5,165 nucleotides of DNA from Pyramidobacter sp. (GTDB taxonomy: Bacteria > Synergistota > Synergistia > Synergistales > Dethiosulfovibrionaceae): assembly GCA_016286835.1 (NCBI GenBank), contig JAEEUD010000147.1, positions 1 through 5,165 on the forward strand. The letters are read 5' to 3'. This document shows positions 1 through 5,165 of the stretch, piece after piece. The notes under the pieces were generated by a model. The model had not been told where the DNA came from. It was given only the letters and a program-made list of their open reading frames with translations, and did not search any database. Numbering within the stretch: position 1 is the first letter of the stretch; each line of letters opens with the position of its first letter. The position numbers and the translations under genes are program-made.

Positions 1-2
1 TC

Positions 3-248
3 AACGTCTTCGCCCACGCGCCGCTGGCCGACCGCGTGGCACGCGCCGTGAAGGAGTACGGCCTGCCCGAAGCCGGTGCGGAAAAGACCGTCGAGCGCAA
101 CGACAAGATCCGCGCCAAGCACTATCAGTACTACGCCGGCGCCAAATGGGGCGAAGCCCGTCACTATCACCTCACCGTCAACTCCAGTGCCTTCGGCGTC
201 GAAGCCGTCGCCCGGTCCATCGTCGGCGCGGCCAAGGCCTTTGCCTAG
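3..248 (+). CDS. Cytidylate kinase-like family protein, C-terminal part (5' end outside window)
   Basis: The left edge cuts this gene; 81 codons of open frame run from position 3 to the TAG at 246-248. The visible part starts NVFAHAPLADRVARAVKEYG, resembling the stretch of P-loop nucleoside monophosphate kinases where a recovered ligand segment is followed by a charged lid helix. It then has a basic segment with ERNDKIRAKHYQYYAGAKWG and ends with an HYHLTVNSS strand and a short helix. The order FxHAPLxxRV, then K/R-rich lid with xYYxxxxG.KWG, then YHLxxNSS, is what I know from the 'cytidylate kinase-like' family common in anaerobic bacteria. The P-loop would lie upstream and cannot be checked. 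Members are assumed to phosphorylate a nucleotide, but their true substrate is mostly untested. An internal GTG at 36 is not the start, because the homologous frame continues upstream to the window edge. A hairpin terminator follows 15 bases after the stop, so it ends its transcription unit. Confidence 0.8.
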   Translation, partial: NVFAHAPLADRVARAVKEYGLPEAGAEKTVERNDKIRAKHYQYYAGAKWGEARHYHLTVNSSAFGVEAVARSIVGAAKAFA

Positions 249-261
249 CCATCTGAGACAT

Positions 262-279
262 TTCAAACGCTTCAAACGC
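262..279 (+). repeat. Tandem 9-bp direct repeat (2 copies of TTCAAACGC)
   Basis: Positions 262-270 and 271-279 read the same nine bases, head to tail. The inverse of this unit occurs at 297-309, so the repeat lies in the left arm of the terminator hairpin. Either copy can pair with part of the right arm: the first gives 13 bp, the second about 8 bp. It is probably a small local duplication rather than a separate functional element. Confidence 0.7.
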
Positions 280-313
280 TCGAGGCATTCGTTGCATTTG
301 AAGCGTTTGTTTT
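264..313 (+). terminator. Rho-independent terminator after the cytidylate kinase-like gene
   Basis: Bases 264-276 (CAAACGCTTCAAA) are the exact reverse complement of 297-309, giving a 13-bp stem around a 20-base loop. It is followed at once by TTTT (310-313). The location, 15 bases past the stop codon and before the next gene's ribosome binding site, fits a terminator. The stem is AT-rich and the T-tract is short, so termination may be partial and some readthrough into the exporter gene is plausible. Confidence 0.7.
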
Positions 314-343
314 GATCAGGGACGCAGAAGAATAGGAGTTTTA

Positions 344-946
344 ATGAAACACTATCTGAACGGACTGAAATTCGGGCTTCTGCTGCAATTTGCCGTCGGC
401 CCCGTGTGCCTGCTCGTCTTCAACACGGCGCAGAACGGCGGGCTGGCGCCGTCGCTCACGCTCGTCAGTGCGGTCGCGCTCGTTGACGCCTTCTACATCT
501 TTCTGGCCGCCGCCGGAGTCAGCCGTCTGCTAGAAAAGCCGGGCGCCGGACGCGCGCTGAAAATCCTCAGCGCCGTCGTCCTCGAGCTCTTTGGACTGAA
601 TATCGCCCTGAGCGTCTTCGGGCGCGGATTTATCCCCGGCTTCACGGTGACGGCCAATGTCAGAAGCGTTTTCGTCCAGGGACTCATCCTGACGCTGTCG
701 AATCCGCTGACGATCGTCTTTTGGGGCGGCGTCCTCACCGCCGAGATGGCGGAGAAACAGTATGGCAGAAGAGATTTTCTCGTCTTCGCCGCCGGGCTCG
801 TCTCGGCCACCGCGTTCTTCCTGAGCGGCGTCGCCGCGCTCGGGACGGCGCTGTCGGAGTTCATCCCGCCGCGTGCCGCCGACGTCCTCAACGTCGCCGT
901 CGGCGCCGCAGTCGCGTTCTTTGGCGTGCGCATCCTCCTGAAATAG
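344..946 (+). CDS. LysE/RhtB-family amino acid exporter
   Basis: This is a complete 200-residue integral membrane protein, the usual size for the LysE/RhtB exporter family. The start ATG at 344 follows an AGGAG at 334-338 with 5-base spacing. The chain is almost entirely hydrophobic, with about six likely membrane segments (roughly residues 8-28, 36-58, 70-92, 108-132, 144-168 and 178-199). Two family landmarks are visible: an N-terminal GP motif followed by a small polar stretch (GPVCLLVFNTAQNGG, residues 19-33), and GLILTLSNPLTIVFWGGV (113-130), matching the family's N-P...F-W signature before the fourth or fifth helix. Family members use the proton gradient to export amino acids or related small molecules across the cytoplasmic membrane. 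The substrate (lysine, threonine, homoserine, leucine or other) cannot be read from the sequence. It lacks the first proline of the common PGP motif (here VGP). No convincing promoter is visible in the 30 bases before it, so it may depend on readthrough from upstream or on a weak promoter inside the terminator region. Confidence 0.88.
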   Translation: MKHYLNGLKFGLLLQFAVGPVCLLVFNTAQNGGLAPSLTLVSAVALVDAFYIFLAAAGVSRLLEKPGAGRALKILSAVVLELFGLNIALSVFGRGFIPGFTVTANVRSVFVQGLILTLSNPLTIVFWGGVLTAEMAEKQYGRRDFLVFAAGLVSATAFFLSGVAALGTALSEFIPPRAADVLNVAVGAAVAFFGVRILLK

Positions 947-969
947 ATGGCTCTTTCATGCCGCATAAT

Positions 970-1014
970 AAAAAAGGGAGCGGAAGGCCCAAACAGGCTT
1001 TCCGCTCCCTTTTT
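970..1014. terminator. Bidirectional Rho-independent terminator between convergent exporter and abgT genes
   Basis: Bases 971-985 are the exact reverse complement of 1000-1014 (core GGGAGCGGAA / TTCCGCTCCC). Four further pairs, one of them G-U, extend the stem to about 19 bp around a 6-base loop (990-995). The stem carries an A-tract on the left (970-975) and a T-tract on the right (1010-1014), so RNA from either strand ends in a hairpin followed by U residues. It lies 24 bases after the exporter stop and about 32 bases after the abgT stop. This is the strongest terminator in the window. Confidence 0.93.
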
Positions 1015-1045
1015 GCGTTACATTCCGCGGTTCAGACAAGATCTG

Positions 1046-2599
1046 TTACGGCAGGATGCCGGCGGGCATCTGCATCGTGACACCGGGTCCGATCGGCAGG
1101 CCGGCGTAGGCCCAGATGATGAAGAACGTCACCCAGATGATCTGCAGAGCGACAAAGTACGGCACGAGGTTGGAGAGCATGATGCCGATGTGCGCGTCCT
1201 TGTTGTACTTGGCCTGAACGACGCTGAGCATCATCCAGACGTAGGCCGAAAGCGGCGAGATGCAGTTGGACGGCGAGTCGCCGAGGCGGTAAAGCAGCTG
1301 CGTGAAGCCGGGGTGGTAGCCCATCAGCATGAACATGGGAACGAACAGCGGGGCAAGGATGGCCCACTTGGCCGCGCTGGAGCTGATGAGGATGTTGATG
1401 CAGCCGGCGACGAAGATGAAGCACACGCACATGGGGATGCCCGTGAAGCCGATGCCCTTGAGGAAGTTCGCGCCCTCGATGGCAAGGATCGTGCCCAGCT
1501 TCGTCCAGTTGAACAGCCCCTGGAACTGGCCTGTGAAGAAGCACAGCACGACGAACGAGCCGACAGCGGCCGTCTGGCGTACCATGGCCTTGTTGATGTC
1601 AGCCGACGACTTGAACGTGCCGACCGTGTAGCCGTAGAGGATGCCGGGGACGGCGAAGAAGAAGAACAGGATCGGGATCAGGCCGTTGAGGAACGCCGAG
1701 CCGATGAACTTGCGCGCGCCCGACTTGGTCAGGCCGAGCGGGCCCCAGAAGTACAGGACCAGGATGACGGCGATGAACACCAGCGAGCCGAGGCCGGCGC
1801 GCTTGAGGCCGAGCTTCTGCTCCGGCGTGAGGTCCTGAACGCCCGACGTGTCGGCGTCGCCCTCGTACTTGCCGAGGCGGGGCTCAACGATATGGTTCGA
1901 CACCCAGCCGATGACCAGCGCGCAGAGGATCGTCGAAGCCATCATGAAGTACCAGTTGCAGGTCACGTCGACGTGGAACGTCGATTCGGCGCCGAGGAAG
2001 CCCTTGATGGCATCGTTCGTCAGCCCCGCGACGAGCGAGTCGGTGCCGGCGATCAGCATGTTGGCGGTGAATCCGGCCGAGCAGCCCGCATACGACGCGA
2101 TCATACCGGCGATGGGGTTCTTGCCCACGCCGAGGAAGGCGACGGCGGCCAGCGGCGGCACGACGACGTAGGCCGTGTTGGAGGCGATGTTGCCCATGAC
2201 GCCGATAAAGCCGACGACGTAGGCCATCAGCGACGGAGGCACGTTGCGCAGGTACTTCTGGATCAGCGCCATGAGCAGGCCCGATTCGTCGCAGAGACCG
2301 ATCGTCAGCGTCATGCACATGACCAGGCCCATGGGGGCGTAGCCCGTGAAGTTCTTCGTCAGGTTGGTCAGCAGCCACTCAAGGCCCTTTTCACTGAACA
2401 GGTTCTGCGCGGCAACGGCCTTGCCGTTGGCCGGGTTGACGACCGAGACGTTGCCGATCGTGCACAGCCAGGCGACGACGGCCGTGATCAAAAACAGCAG
2501 GCAGAACAGGATGGCAGGCGGCGGCAGTTTCTTACAGACACGCTCGACGCCGTCAAGGAAACGCATCGTCAATGATTTCTTCGCAGGTGCTTCAGACAT
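1046..2599 (-). CDS. abgT: AbgT-family transporter (p-aminobenzoyl-glutamate / antimetabolite carrier)
   Basis: A 517-residue polytopic inner-membrane protein, close to the usual 490-520 residues of the AbgT family (E. coli AbgT, gonococcal MtrF, Alcanivorax YdaH). I chose the ATG at 2599 (MSEAPAKKS) because a GAGGGGG Shine-Dalgarno sits 6 bases upstream; the in-frame GTG at 2614 lies inside that region. Residues counted from this start include AGTDSLVAG (Asp187), SSSAAKWAILAP (Trp412, Pro416), FVPMF (Pro421) and LYRLGDSPSNCISPL (Arg438, Asp441). These agree with the Asp, Trp, Pro, Arg and Asp residues reported as important in YdaH/MtrF transport. A soluble, charged loop (about residues 240-267) separates the two membrane halves. 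Family members either import p-aminobenzoyl-glutamate, a folate breakdown product, or expel sulfonamide-like antimetabolites; the sequence does not say which. No abgA/abgB amidohydrolase genes are adjacent. It has its own promoter and is monocistronic. Confidence 0.93.
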   Translation of the reverse strand: MSEAPAKKSLTMRFLDGVERVCKKLPPPAILFCLLFLITAVVAWLCTIGNVSVVNPANGKAVAAQNLFSEKGLEWLLTNLTKNFTGYAPMGLVMCMTLTIGLCDESGLLMALIQKYLRNVPPSLMAYVVGFIGVMGNIASNTAYVVVPPLAAVAFLGVGKNPIAGMIASYAGCSAGFTANMLIAGTDSLVAGLTNDAIKGFLGAESTFHVDVTCNWYFMMASTILCALVIGWVSNHIVEPRLGKYEGDADTSGVQDLTPEQKLGLKRAGLGSLVFIAVILVLYFWGPLGLTKSGARKFIGSAFLNGLIPILFFFFAVPGILYGYTVGTFKSSADINKAMVRQTAAVGSFVVLCFFTGQFQGLFNWTKLGTILAIEGANFLKGIGFTGIPMCVCFIFVAGCINILISSSAAKWAILAPLFVPMFMLMGYHPGFTQLLYRLGDSPSNCISPLSAYVWMMLSVVQAKYNKDAHIGIMLSNLVPYFVALQIIWVTFFIIWAYAGLPIGPGVTMQMPAGILP

Positions 2600-2605
2600 G
2601 AAAAT

Positions 2606-2612
2606 CCCCCTC
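2606..2612 (-). promoter_or_regulatory. Ribosome binding site that fixes the abgT start
   Basis: On the - strand GAGGGGG precedes the ATG at 2599 by 6 bases. Because it overlaps codons 2-3 of the longer frame opened by the GTG at 2614, it argues for the shorter product beginning MSEAP. Confidence 0.8.
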
Positions 2613-2645
2613 ACTCATATGATATTTTAGTACCGAGATGAGTAA

Positions 2646-2674
2646 ATTATAACAGAGGCATAATCATCGTACAA
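2646..2674 (-). promoter_or_regulatory. Sigma70/SigA-type promoter of abgT
   Basis: On the - strand TTGTAC (2674-2669) is followed after exactly 17 bases by a perfect TATAAT (2651-2646). The predicted start of transcription is near 2639, giving a leader of about 40 bases before the ATG at 2599. The surrounding region is clearly AT-rich compared with the genes. The -35 box matches consensus only in TTG, so the -10 box and the spacing carry most of the evidence. Confidence 0.75.
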
Positions 2675-2709
2675 GAGGATTTTTAAATTCTTTGCCCTGC
2701 CGCGCTATT

Positions 2710-2752
2710 TAAAGCAAACGGGCCGCACCGCAAATTTCTCCGATGCGGCCCG
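2710..2752 (-). terminator. Terminator of the carrier-leuC-leuD operon
   Basis: Bases 2744-2752 and 2719-2727 form a perfect 9-bp stem of almost pure G-C (CGGGCCGCA / TGCGGCCCG) around a 16-base loop. Read on the - strand it begins 15 bases after the leuD stop and is followed by TTTGCTTTAAAT. The T-tract is interrupted, so strength is uncertain, but the position before the abgT promoter fits the end of the operon. Confidence 0.75.
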
Positions 2753-2767
2753 CGTTGAACTGCGGAA

Positions 2768-3259
2768 TTACTGTTTTTTCAGGCGGACGTTCTCGATATA
2801 GGGAATCAGCCCGCCCGCATCGATGATCGCCTCGATGTGAGGCGGCATCTTGCTGCACGGGTATTCCTCCCCTGTCGTCTGATTGCGGATGACGCCCTTG
2901 CCGTAATCGACCTCGATCATGTCGCCCTTGCTGATCCTGCCGGTGTCGGCGCACTCGATGGGGATGATGCCCACGTTGATGCAGTTGCGGTAGAAGATGC
3001 GCGCGTAGTCCATGGCCACGACGATCTTCACGCCCAGTTCGCGCAGCATCAGCGGCGCGTTCTCGCGGCTGGAGCCGCTGCCCAGGTTGTGCTCGGCCAC
3101 GAACACGTCGCCCTTGCGGAAATTCGCCGCAAAGTCGGGATCGACGGCCTGCATCGTGAATTTCGCCGCTTCCTTGATCGGGAGCTCCAGCGAAAACGGA
3201 GGCGAGATGATGTCGGTGTTGATGTTGTTGCCGTACTTCCAGACCTTTCCGTATGCCAT
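2768..3259 (-). CDS. leuD: 3-isopropylmalate dehydratase-like small subunit (LeuD / DmdB type hydro-lyase)
   Basis: A 163-residue protein, the size of the archaeal-type LeuD/homoaconitase small subunit and shorter than enterobacterial LeuD (about 200). It is the swivelling domain of aconitase-type hydro-lyases and needs the LeuC-like subunit encoded just upstream to work. Visible landmarks are NTDIIS (14-19) in the substrate-loop region, GSGSSREN (60-67) holding the Ser-Ser-Arg that corresponds to the catalytic Ser642-Ser643-Arg644 region of aconitase, and ARIFYRNCINVGI (86-98). Canonical small subunits usually read GCGSSREHAP; here Cys is Ser and His is Asn. The loop that usually reads IIPARYL is ISPPFSLEL. 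These changes suggest a substrate other than 3-isopropylmalate, so isopropylmalate isomerase is only one option; 2,3-dimethylmalate or citramalate/mesaconate conversion are others. The start ATG at 3259 has GGAGGGGG (3275-3268) 8 bases upstream, inside the end of leuC, with only 3 bases between the two genes, pointing to coupled translation. Confidence 0.85.
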   Translation of the reverse strand: MAYGKVWKYGNNINTDIISPPFSLELPIKEAAKFTMQAVDPDFAANFRKGDVFVAEHNLGSGSSRENAPLMLRELGVKIVVAMDYARIFYRNCINVGIIPIECADTGRISKGDMIEVDYGKGVIRNQTTGEEYPCSKMPPHIEAIIDAGGLIPYIENVRLKKQ

Positions 3260-3262
3260 CGT

Positions 3263-4534
3263 TTACGCCCCCTCCATCATTTCGCGCGGATCGATGATCC
3301 GTCCCGCGACCGCCGAAGCCGCCGCGGTGAGCGGCGAAGCCAGGTACACTTTCGACAGTTTGCTGCCCATGCGGCCGAGGAAATTGCGGTTGGTCGTGGA
3401 GACGCAGACTTCGCCGTCGGCGATGTTGCCGGAATGGACGCCGAGGCACGCGCCGCAGCAGGAAGCAAGGATCGTCGCGCCAGCGTCGGCAAGAACGCCG
3501 AGCGTGCCGTCCTTCAGGCAGCGATTGTAGATGTCGCGGCTGGCCGGCGAGACGAGCAGACGCCTGTCGGGCGCGATGTGCTTGCCCTTGAGCAGCTCGG
3601 CTGCCGCCTTCAGGTCACTGTAACGGCCGCCAGTGCAGCTGCCGATATACGCCTGATCGATGCGCACTTCGCCCACTTCGGCCGCCGCGCAGACGTTGTC
3701 GACCTCGTGCGGACAGGCTACCTGCGGAACGAGCGTCGACGCGTCGAACGCCAGTTTCTTCTCGAACACGGCGTCGTCGTCGGACCTCAGATCATCGAAG
3801 CGCTCCGTCACGCCAAACTGCGCCATGTAGCGCGCCGTCTCATCGTCGTAGCCGATCAGGCCAGCCTTGGCGCCCGCCTCCACGGCCATGTTCGTGAGGC
3901 AGAAACGCTCGTCCATGATCATGTTCGTGATCGTGCTGCCGGCGTACTCCAGTGTCTTGTACGTCGCACCGGAGTGGCCGACCTCCTTGATCGTGCGCAG
4001 CGAGATGTCCTTGGCCATCACGCCTGCGGGAAGTGTTCCGTTCCACTCGGCGAGGATCGTGGCGGGGACTCTCATCCACGTCTGCCCGGTGGCAAGCACG
4101 CCCGCCATTTCCGTCGAGCCGACGCCCGTGCTGAACGCGGCCAGAGCGCCGTAGGTGCACGTGTGCGAGTCGGTTCCCACGGCAACGTGGCCGGGCCAGA
4201 TATGTCCGTTCTCGACCATCACCTGATGGCAGGGGCCGGCGAACTCGTAATACTTTTTCACGCCGTACTCCTTCGCCCAGTCGCGCGTGAACTTGACGAA
4301 ATTGGCCTGCATGTTGTTCGCGGGCGGCGTGTAGTGATCGGAGATGAGCACGACCTTATCGGGATCCCAGACGGGAACGCCAAGCTTCTTCAGACAGTCG
4401 TCGATCTCCAGCTTGGGGCCGAGGACGTCGTCCATCATTGCCCTGTCGATGTTCACCCAGATGATGTCTCCGGCGTGAACCGACTCCAGCCCCGCGGCGC
4501 GGGCCAGGATCTTTTCAGAAAGAGTATAGCCCAT
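3263..4534 (-). CDS. leuC: 3-isopropylmalate dehydratase-like large subunit (LeuC / DmdA type, 4Fe-4S hydro-lyase)
   Basis: A 423-residue cytoplasmic protein, the length of the archaeal-type LeuC/homoaconitase large subunit (about 420) and shorter than enterobacterial LeuC (about 465). The family reaction is stereospecific dehydration and rehydration of a 2- or 3-hydroxy acid, using a [4Fe-4S] cluster with one open iron site. Motifs: GTDSHTCTYGAL (120-131), FSTGVGSTEMAGVLATGQTW (134-153), GSCTGGRYSDL (298-308), SCCGACLGVHSG (358-369) and TTNRNFLGRMGS (380-391). Predicted cluster ligands are Cys300, Cys360 and Cys363. The usual Asn after Cys-Thr is Gly302, a departure from the common C-T-N-G/S-R. 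AAGGAGG at 4545-4539 precedes the ATG at 4534. The gene sits 18 bases after a dicarboxylate carrier and 3 bases before its small subunit. This context, with no leuA or leuB nearby, suggests catabolic use of a branched hydroxy-dicarboxylate. Leucine biosynthesis remains possible if leuA/leuB are elsewhere. Confidence 0.9.
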   Translation of the reverse strand: MGYTLSEKILARAAGLESVHAGDIIWVNIDRAMMDDVLGPKLEIDDCLKKLGVPVWDPDKVVLISDHYTPPANNMQANFVKFTRDWAKEYGVKKYYEFAGPCHQVMVENGHIWPGHVAVGTDSHTCTYGALAAFSTGVGSTEMAGVLATGQTWMRVPATILAEWNGTLPAGVMAKDISLRTIKEVGHSGATYKTLEYAGSTITNMIMDERFCLTNMAVEAGAKAGLIGYDDETARYMAQFGVTERFDDLRSDDDAVFEKKLAFDASTLVPQVACPHEVDNVCAAAEVGEVRIDQAYIGSCTGGRYSDLKAAAELLKGKHIAPDRRLLVSPASRDIYNRCLKDGTLGVLADAGATILASCCGACLGVHSGNIADGEVCVSTTNRNFLGRMGSKLSKVYLASPLTAAASAVAGRIIDPREMMEGA

Positions 4535-4552
4535 AGTGCCTCCTTATTTGAA

Positions 4553-5165
4553 CTACACGAACAGGTCGTACGCGCCGGTCATAGCAAACAGCGCAATGAC
4601 GATGACGCCGCCGATGGAAACCATGAAGAGCTTGACGAACAGCTTGCCCTGCTCCTCAGGCGTAGGCTTGGCGATCTGCGTGTACGCGGCAAGGCCCATC
4701 GAGCCGCCCGTGGAAATGGGACTCATGCCCGCGGCGCTGGCCGTGTTGGTGATGGCCGAGATCAGCGCGATCGCGGAGACGCCGCCGACGTTCTTGGCCA
4801 CATCGGTGACAGTGGGGATCAGCGTGGGCATAACGACGCCGCTGGTGGAGCTGAAGAACGACATGATGCCGGCCGTCAGTCCCATCACGCCGGGGGCCGT
4901 CTTCGGGGTCATCAGCGTCGCCAGGTACTCGGCGAGCAGCTTGATGCCGCCCAGCTTGATGACCATCGCCATGAGCGTGTTGATACCGCAGATCATCAGC
5001 AGCGTGCCCCAGGGGATGCCGGCGACGGCCTTCTTCTGATCGCCGCAACCGGTCAGCAGCAGGACCATGGCGATCGTGAAGCTGGTCAGACCGACGTCGA
5101 ATCTCATGCCGACGACGAGCACGACGAGGATCACGATGCCGGCCAGCGTGATCCACTGCTTGCCG
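4553..5165 (-). CDS. MatC-like dicarboxylate carrier, C-terminal part (5' end outside window)
   Basis: The frame is open from the right edge to the TAG at 4555-4553, giving 203 visible C-terminal residues of an integral membrane protein; family members are about 420-450 residues, so roughly half is missing. Hydrophobic stretches alternate with short loops. Landmarks in the visible part are AIPWGTLLMICGINTLM (49-65), TPKTAPGVMGLTAGIMSFFSSTSGVVMPTLIPTV (86-119) and ISAITNTASAAGMSPISTGG (135-154). These resemble the malonate/dicarboxylate carrier MatC branch of the ion-transporter superfamily; the Ser/Thr/Asn-rich hairpins SSTSGVVMP and TNTASAAG are where related carriers bind carboxylate and sodium. 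The likely role is import of a C4-type dicarboxylate or a methylated relative. The first in-frame GTG in the window (5134) falls inside a helix and is not taken as the start. As the first visible gene of the operon with leuC and leuD (18-base gap), it probably supplies their substrate. The operon promoter lies outside the window. Confidence 0.85.
   Translation of the reverse strand, partial: GKQWITLAGIVILVVLVVGMRFDVGLTSFTIAMVLLLTGCGDQKKAVAGIPWGTLLMICGINTLMAMVIKLGGIKLLAEYLATLMTPKTAPGVMGLTAGIMSFFSSTSGVVMPTLIPTVTDVAKNVGGVSAIALISAITNTASAAGMSPISTGGSMGLAAYTQIAKPTPEEQGKLFVKLFMVSIGGVIVIALFAMTGAYDLFV

Noticed and set aside
292..326. Possible promoter for the LysE-type gene (TTGCAT or TTGAAG as -35)
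   Set aside because: No acceptable -10 box lies 16-18 bases downstream of either; the bases there are GC-containing and unlike TATAAT.
1032..1544. Open frame on the - strand inside abgT in another frame
   Set aside because: Rich in H, R and P with no family resemblance; it is an out-of-frame shadow of the AbgT coding sequence.
947..2575. A 542-codon open frame on the + strand opposite abgT
   Set aside because: It is antisense to a clear AbgT gene. Its product is a low-complexity mix of D, E, R, H and A with no hydrophobic core or recognisable motif. It begins inside the terminator region without a ribosome binding site. It is a by-product of GC-rich codon use.
2597..2614. Upstream GTG start of abgT at 2614 (MRGIF extension)
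   Set aside because: The GTG codon and the next two codons overlap the only good Shine-Dalgarno sequence, which is correctly spaced for the ATG at 2599.
2592..2618. An 8-codon leader frame (MSEGDFHV) overlapping the abgT start
   Set aside because: It lacks its own ribosome binding site and its codons coincide with the abgT Shine-Dalgarno region; nothing supports translation.
2709..3449. A 246-codon - strand frame spanning leuD and the end of leuC
   Set aside because: The product is Arg/Gln/His-rich and runs through the leuC/leuD junction and the terminator; both real genes explain the region.
4536..5039. A + strand open frame opposite the MatC-like carrier
   Set aside because: It is antisense to a recognisable membrane carrier; its apparent hydrophobicity mirrors the complementary codons, and no ribosome binding site was seen.

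Overview
This is a compact, moderately GC-rich bacterial window with short intergenic gaps and strong Shine-Dalgarno sites. It looks like an ordinary anaerobe chromosome. The gene set (cytidylate kinase-like protein, LysE-type exporter, AbgT-type carrier, and a MatC-like carrier next to archaeal-type LeuC/LeuD) would suit a Synergistota or neighbouring amino-acid-fermenting anaerobe. That taxonomic guess rests on gene style only and is low confidence. I see no mobile element, CRISPR array, tRNA or rRNA.

Layout. Two genes run on the + strand at the left: the 3' end of a cytidylate kinase-like gene (3-248), closed by a hairpin terminator (264-313), and a complete LysE/RhtB-type exporter gene (344-946). 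The rest is on the - strand. An AbgT-family transporter gene (1046-2599) converges on the exporter, and one strong hairpin with A/T tracts on both sides (970-1014) serves both genes. AbgT has its own well-formed sigma70-type promoter (2646-2674). Upstream of it lies an apparent three-gene operon read from right to left: a MatC-like dicarboxylate carrier (4553 to beyond the right edge), LeuC-like (3263-4534) and LeuD-like (2768-3259). The gaps within it are 18 and 3 bases, and it ends at a GC-rich hairpin (2710-2752).

How the genes work together. The carrier plus the two-subunit Fe-S hydro-lyase is the most interesting unit. A dicarboxylate carrier translationally packed with LeuC/LeuD, with no leuA or leuB visible, suggests uptake and hydration/dehydration of a substituted malate or maleate rather than leucine synthesis. 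Several usually conserved positions near the active site differ from canonical LeuC/LeuD (C-T-G-G-R instead of C-T-N-G-R; GSGSSREN instead of GCGSSREH; an unusual SPPFSLEL substrate loop), which fits a changed substrate. This remains an inference. The AbgT and LysE proteins are independent membrane transporters with no visible metabolic partner here. I did not find a clearly new biological system.
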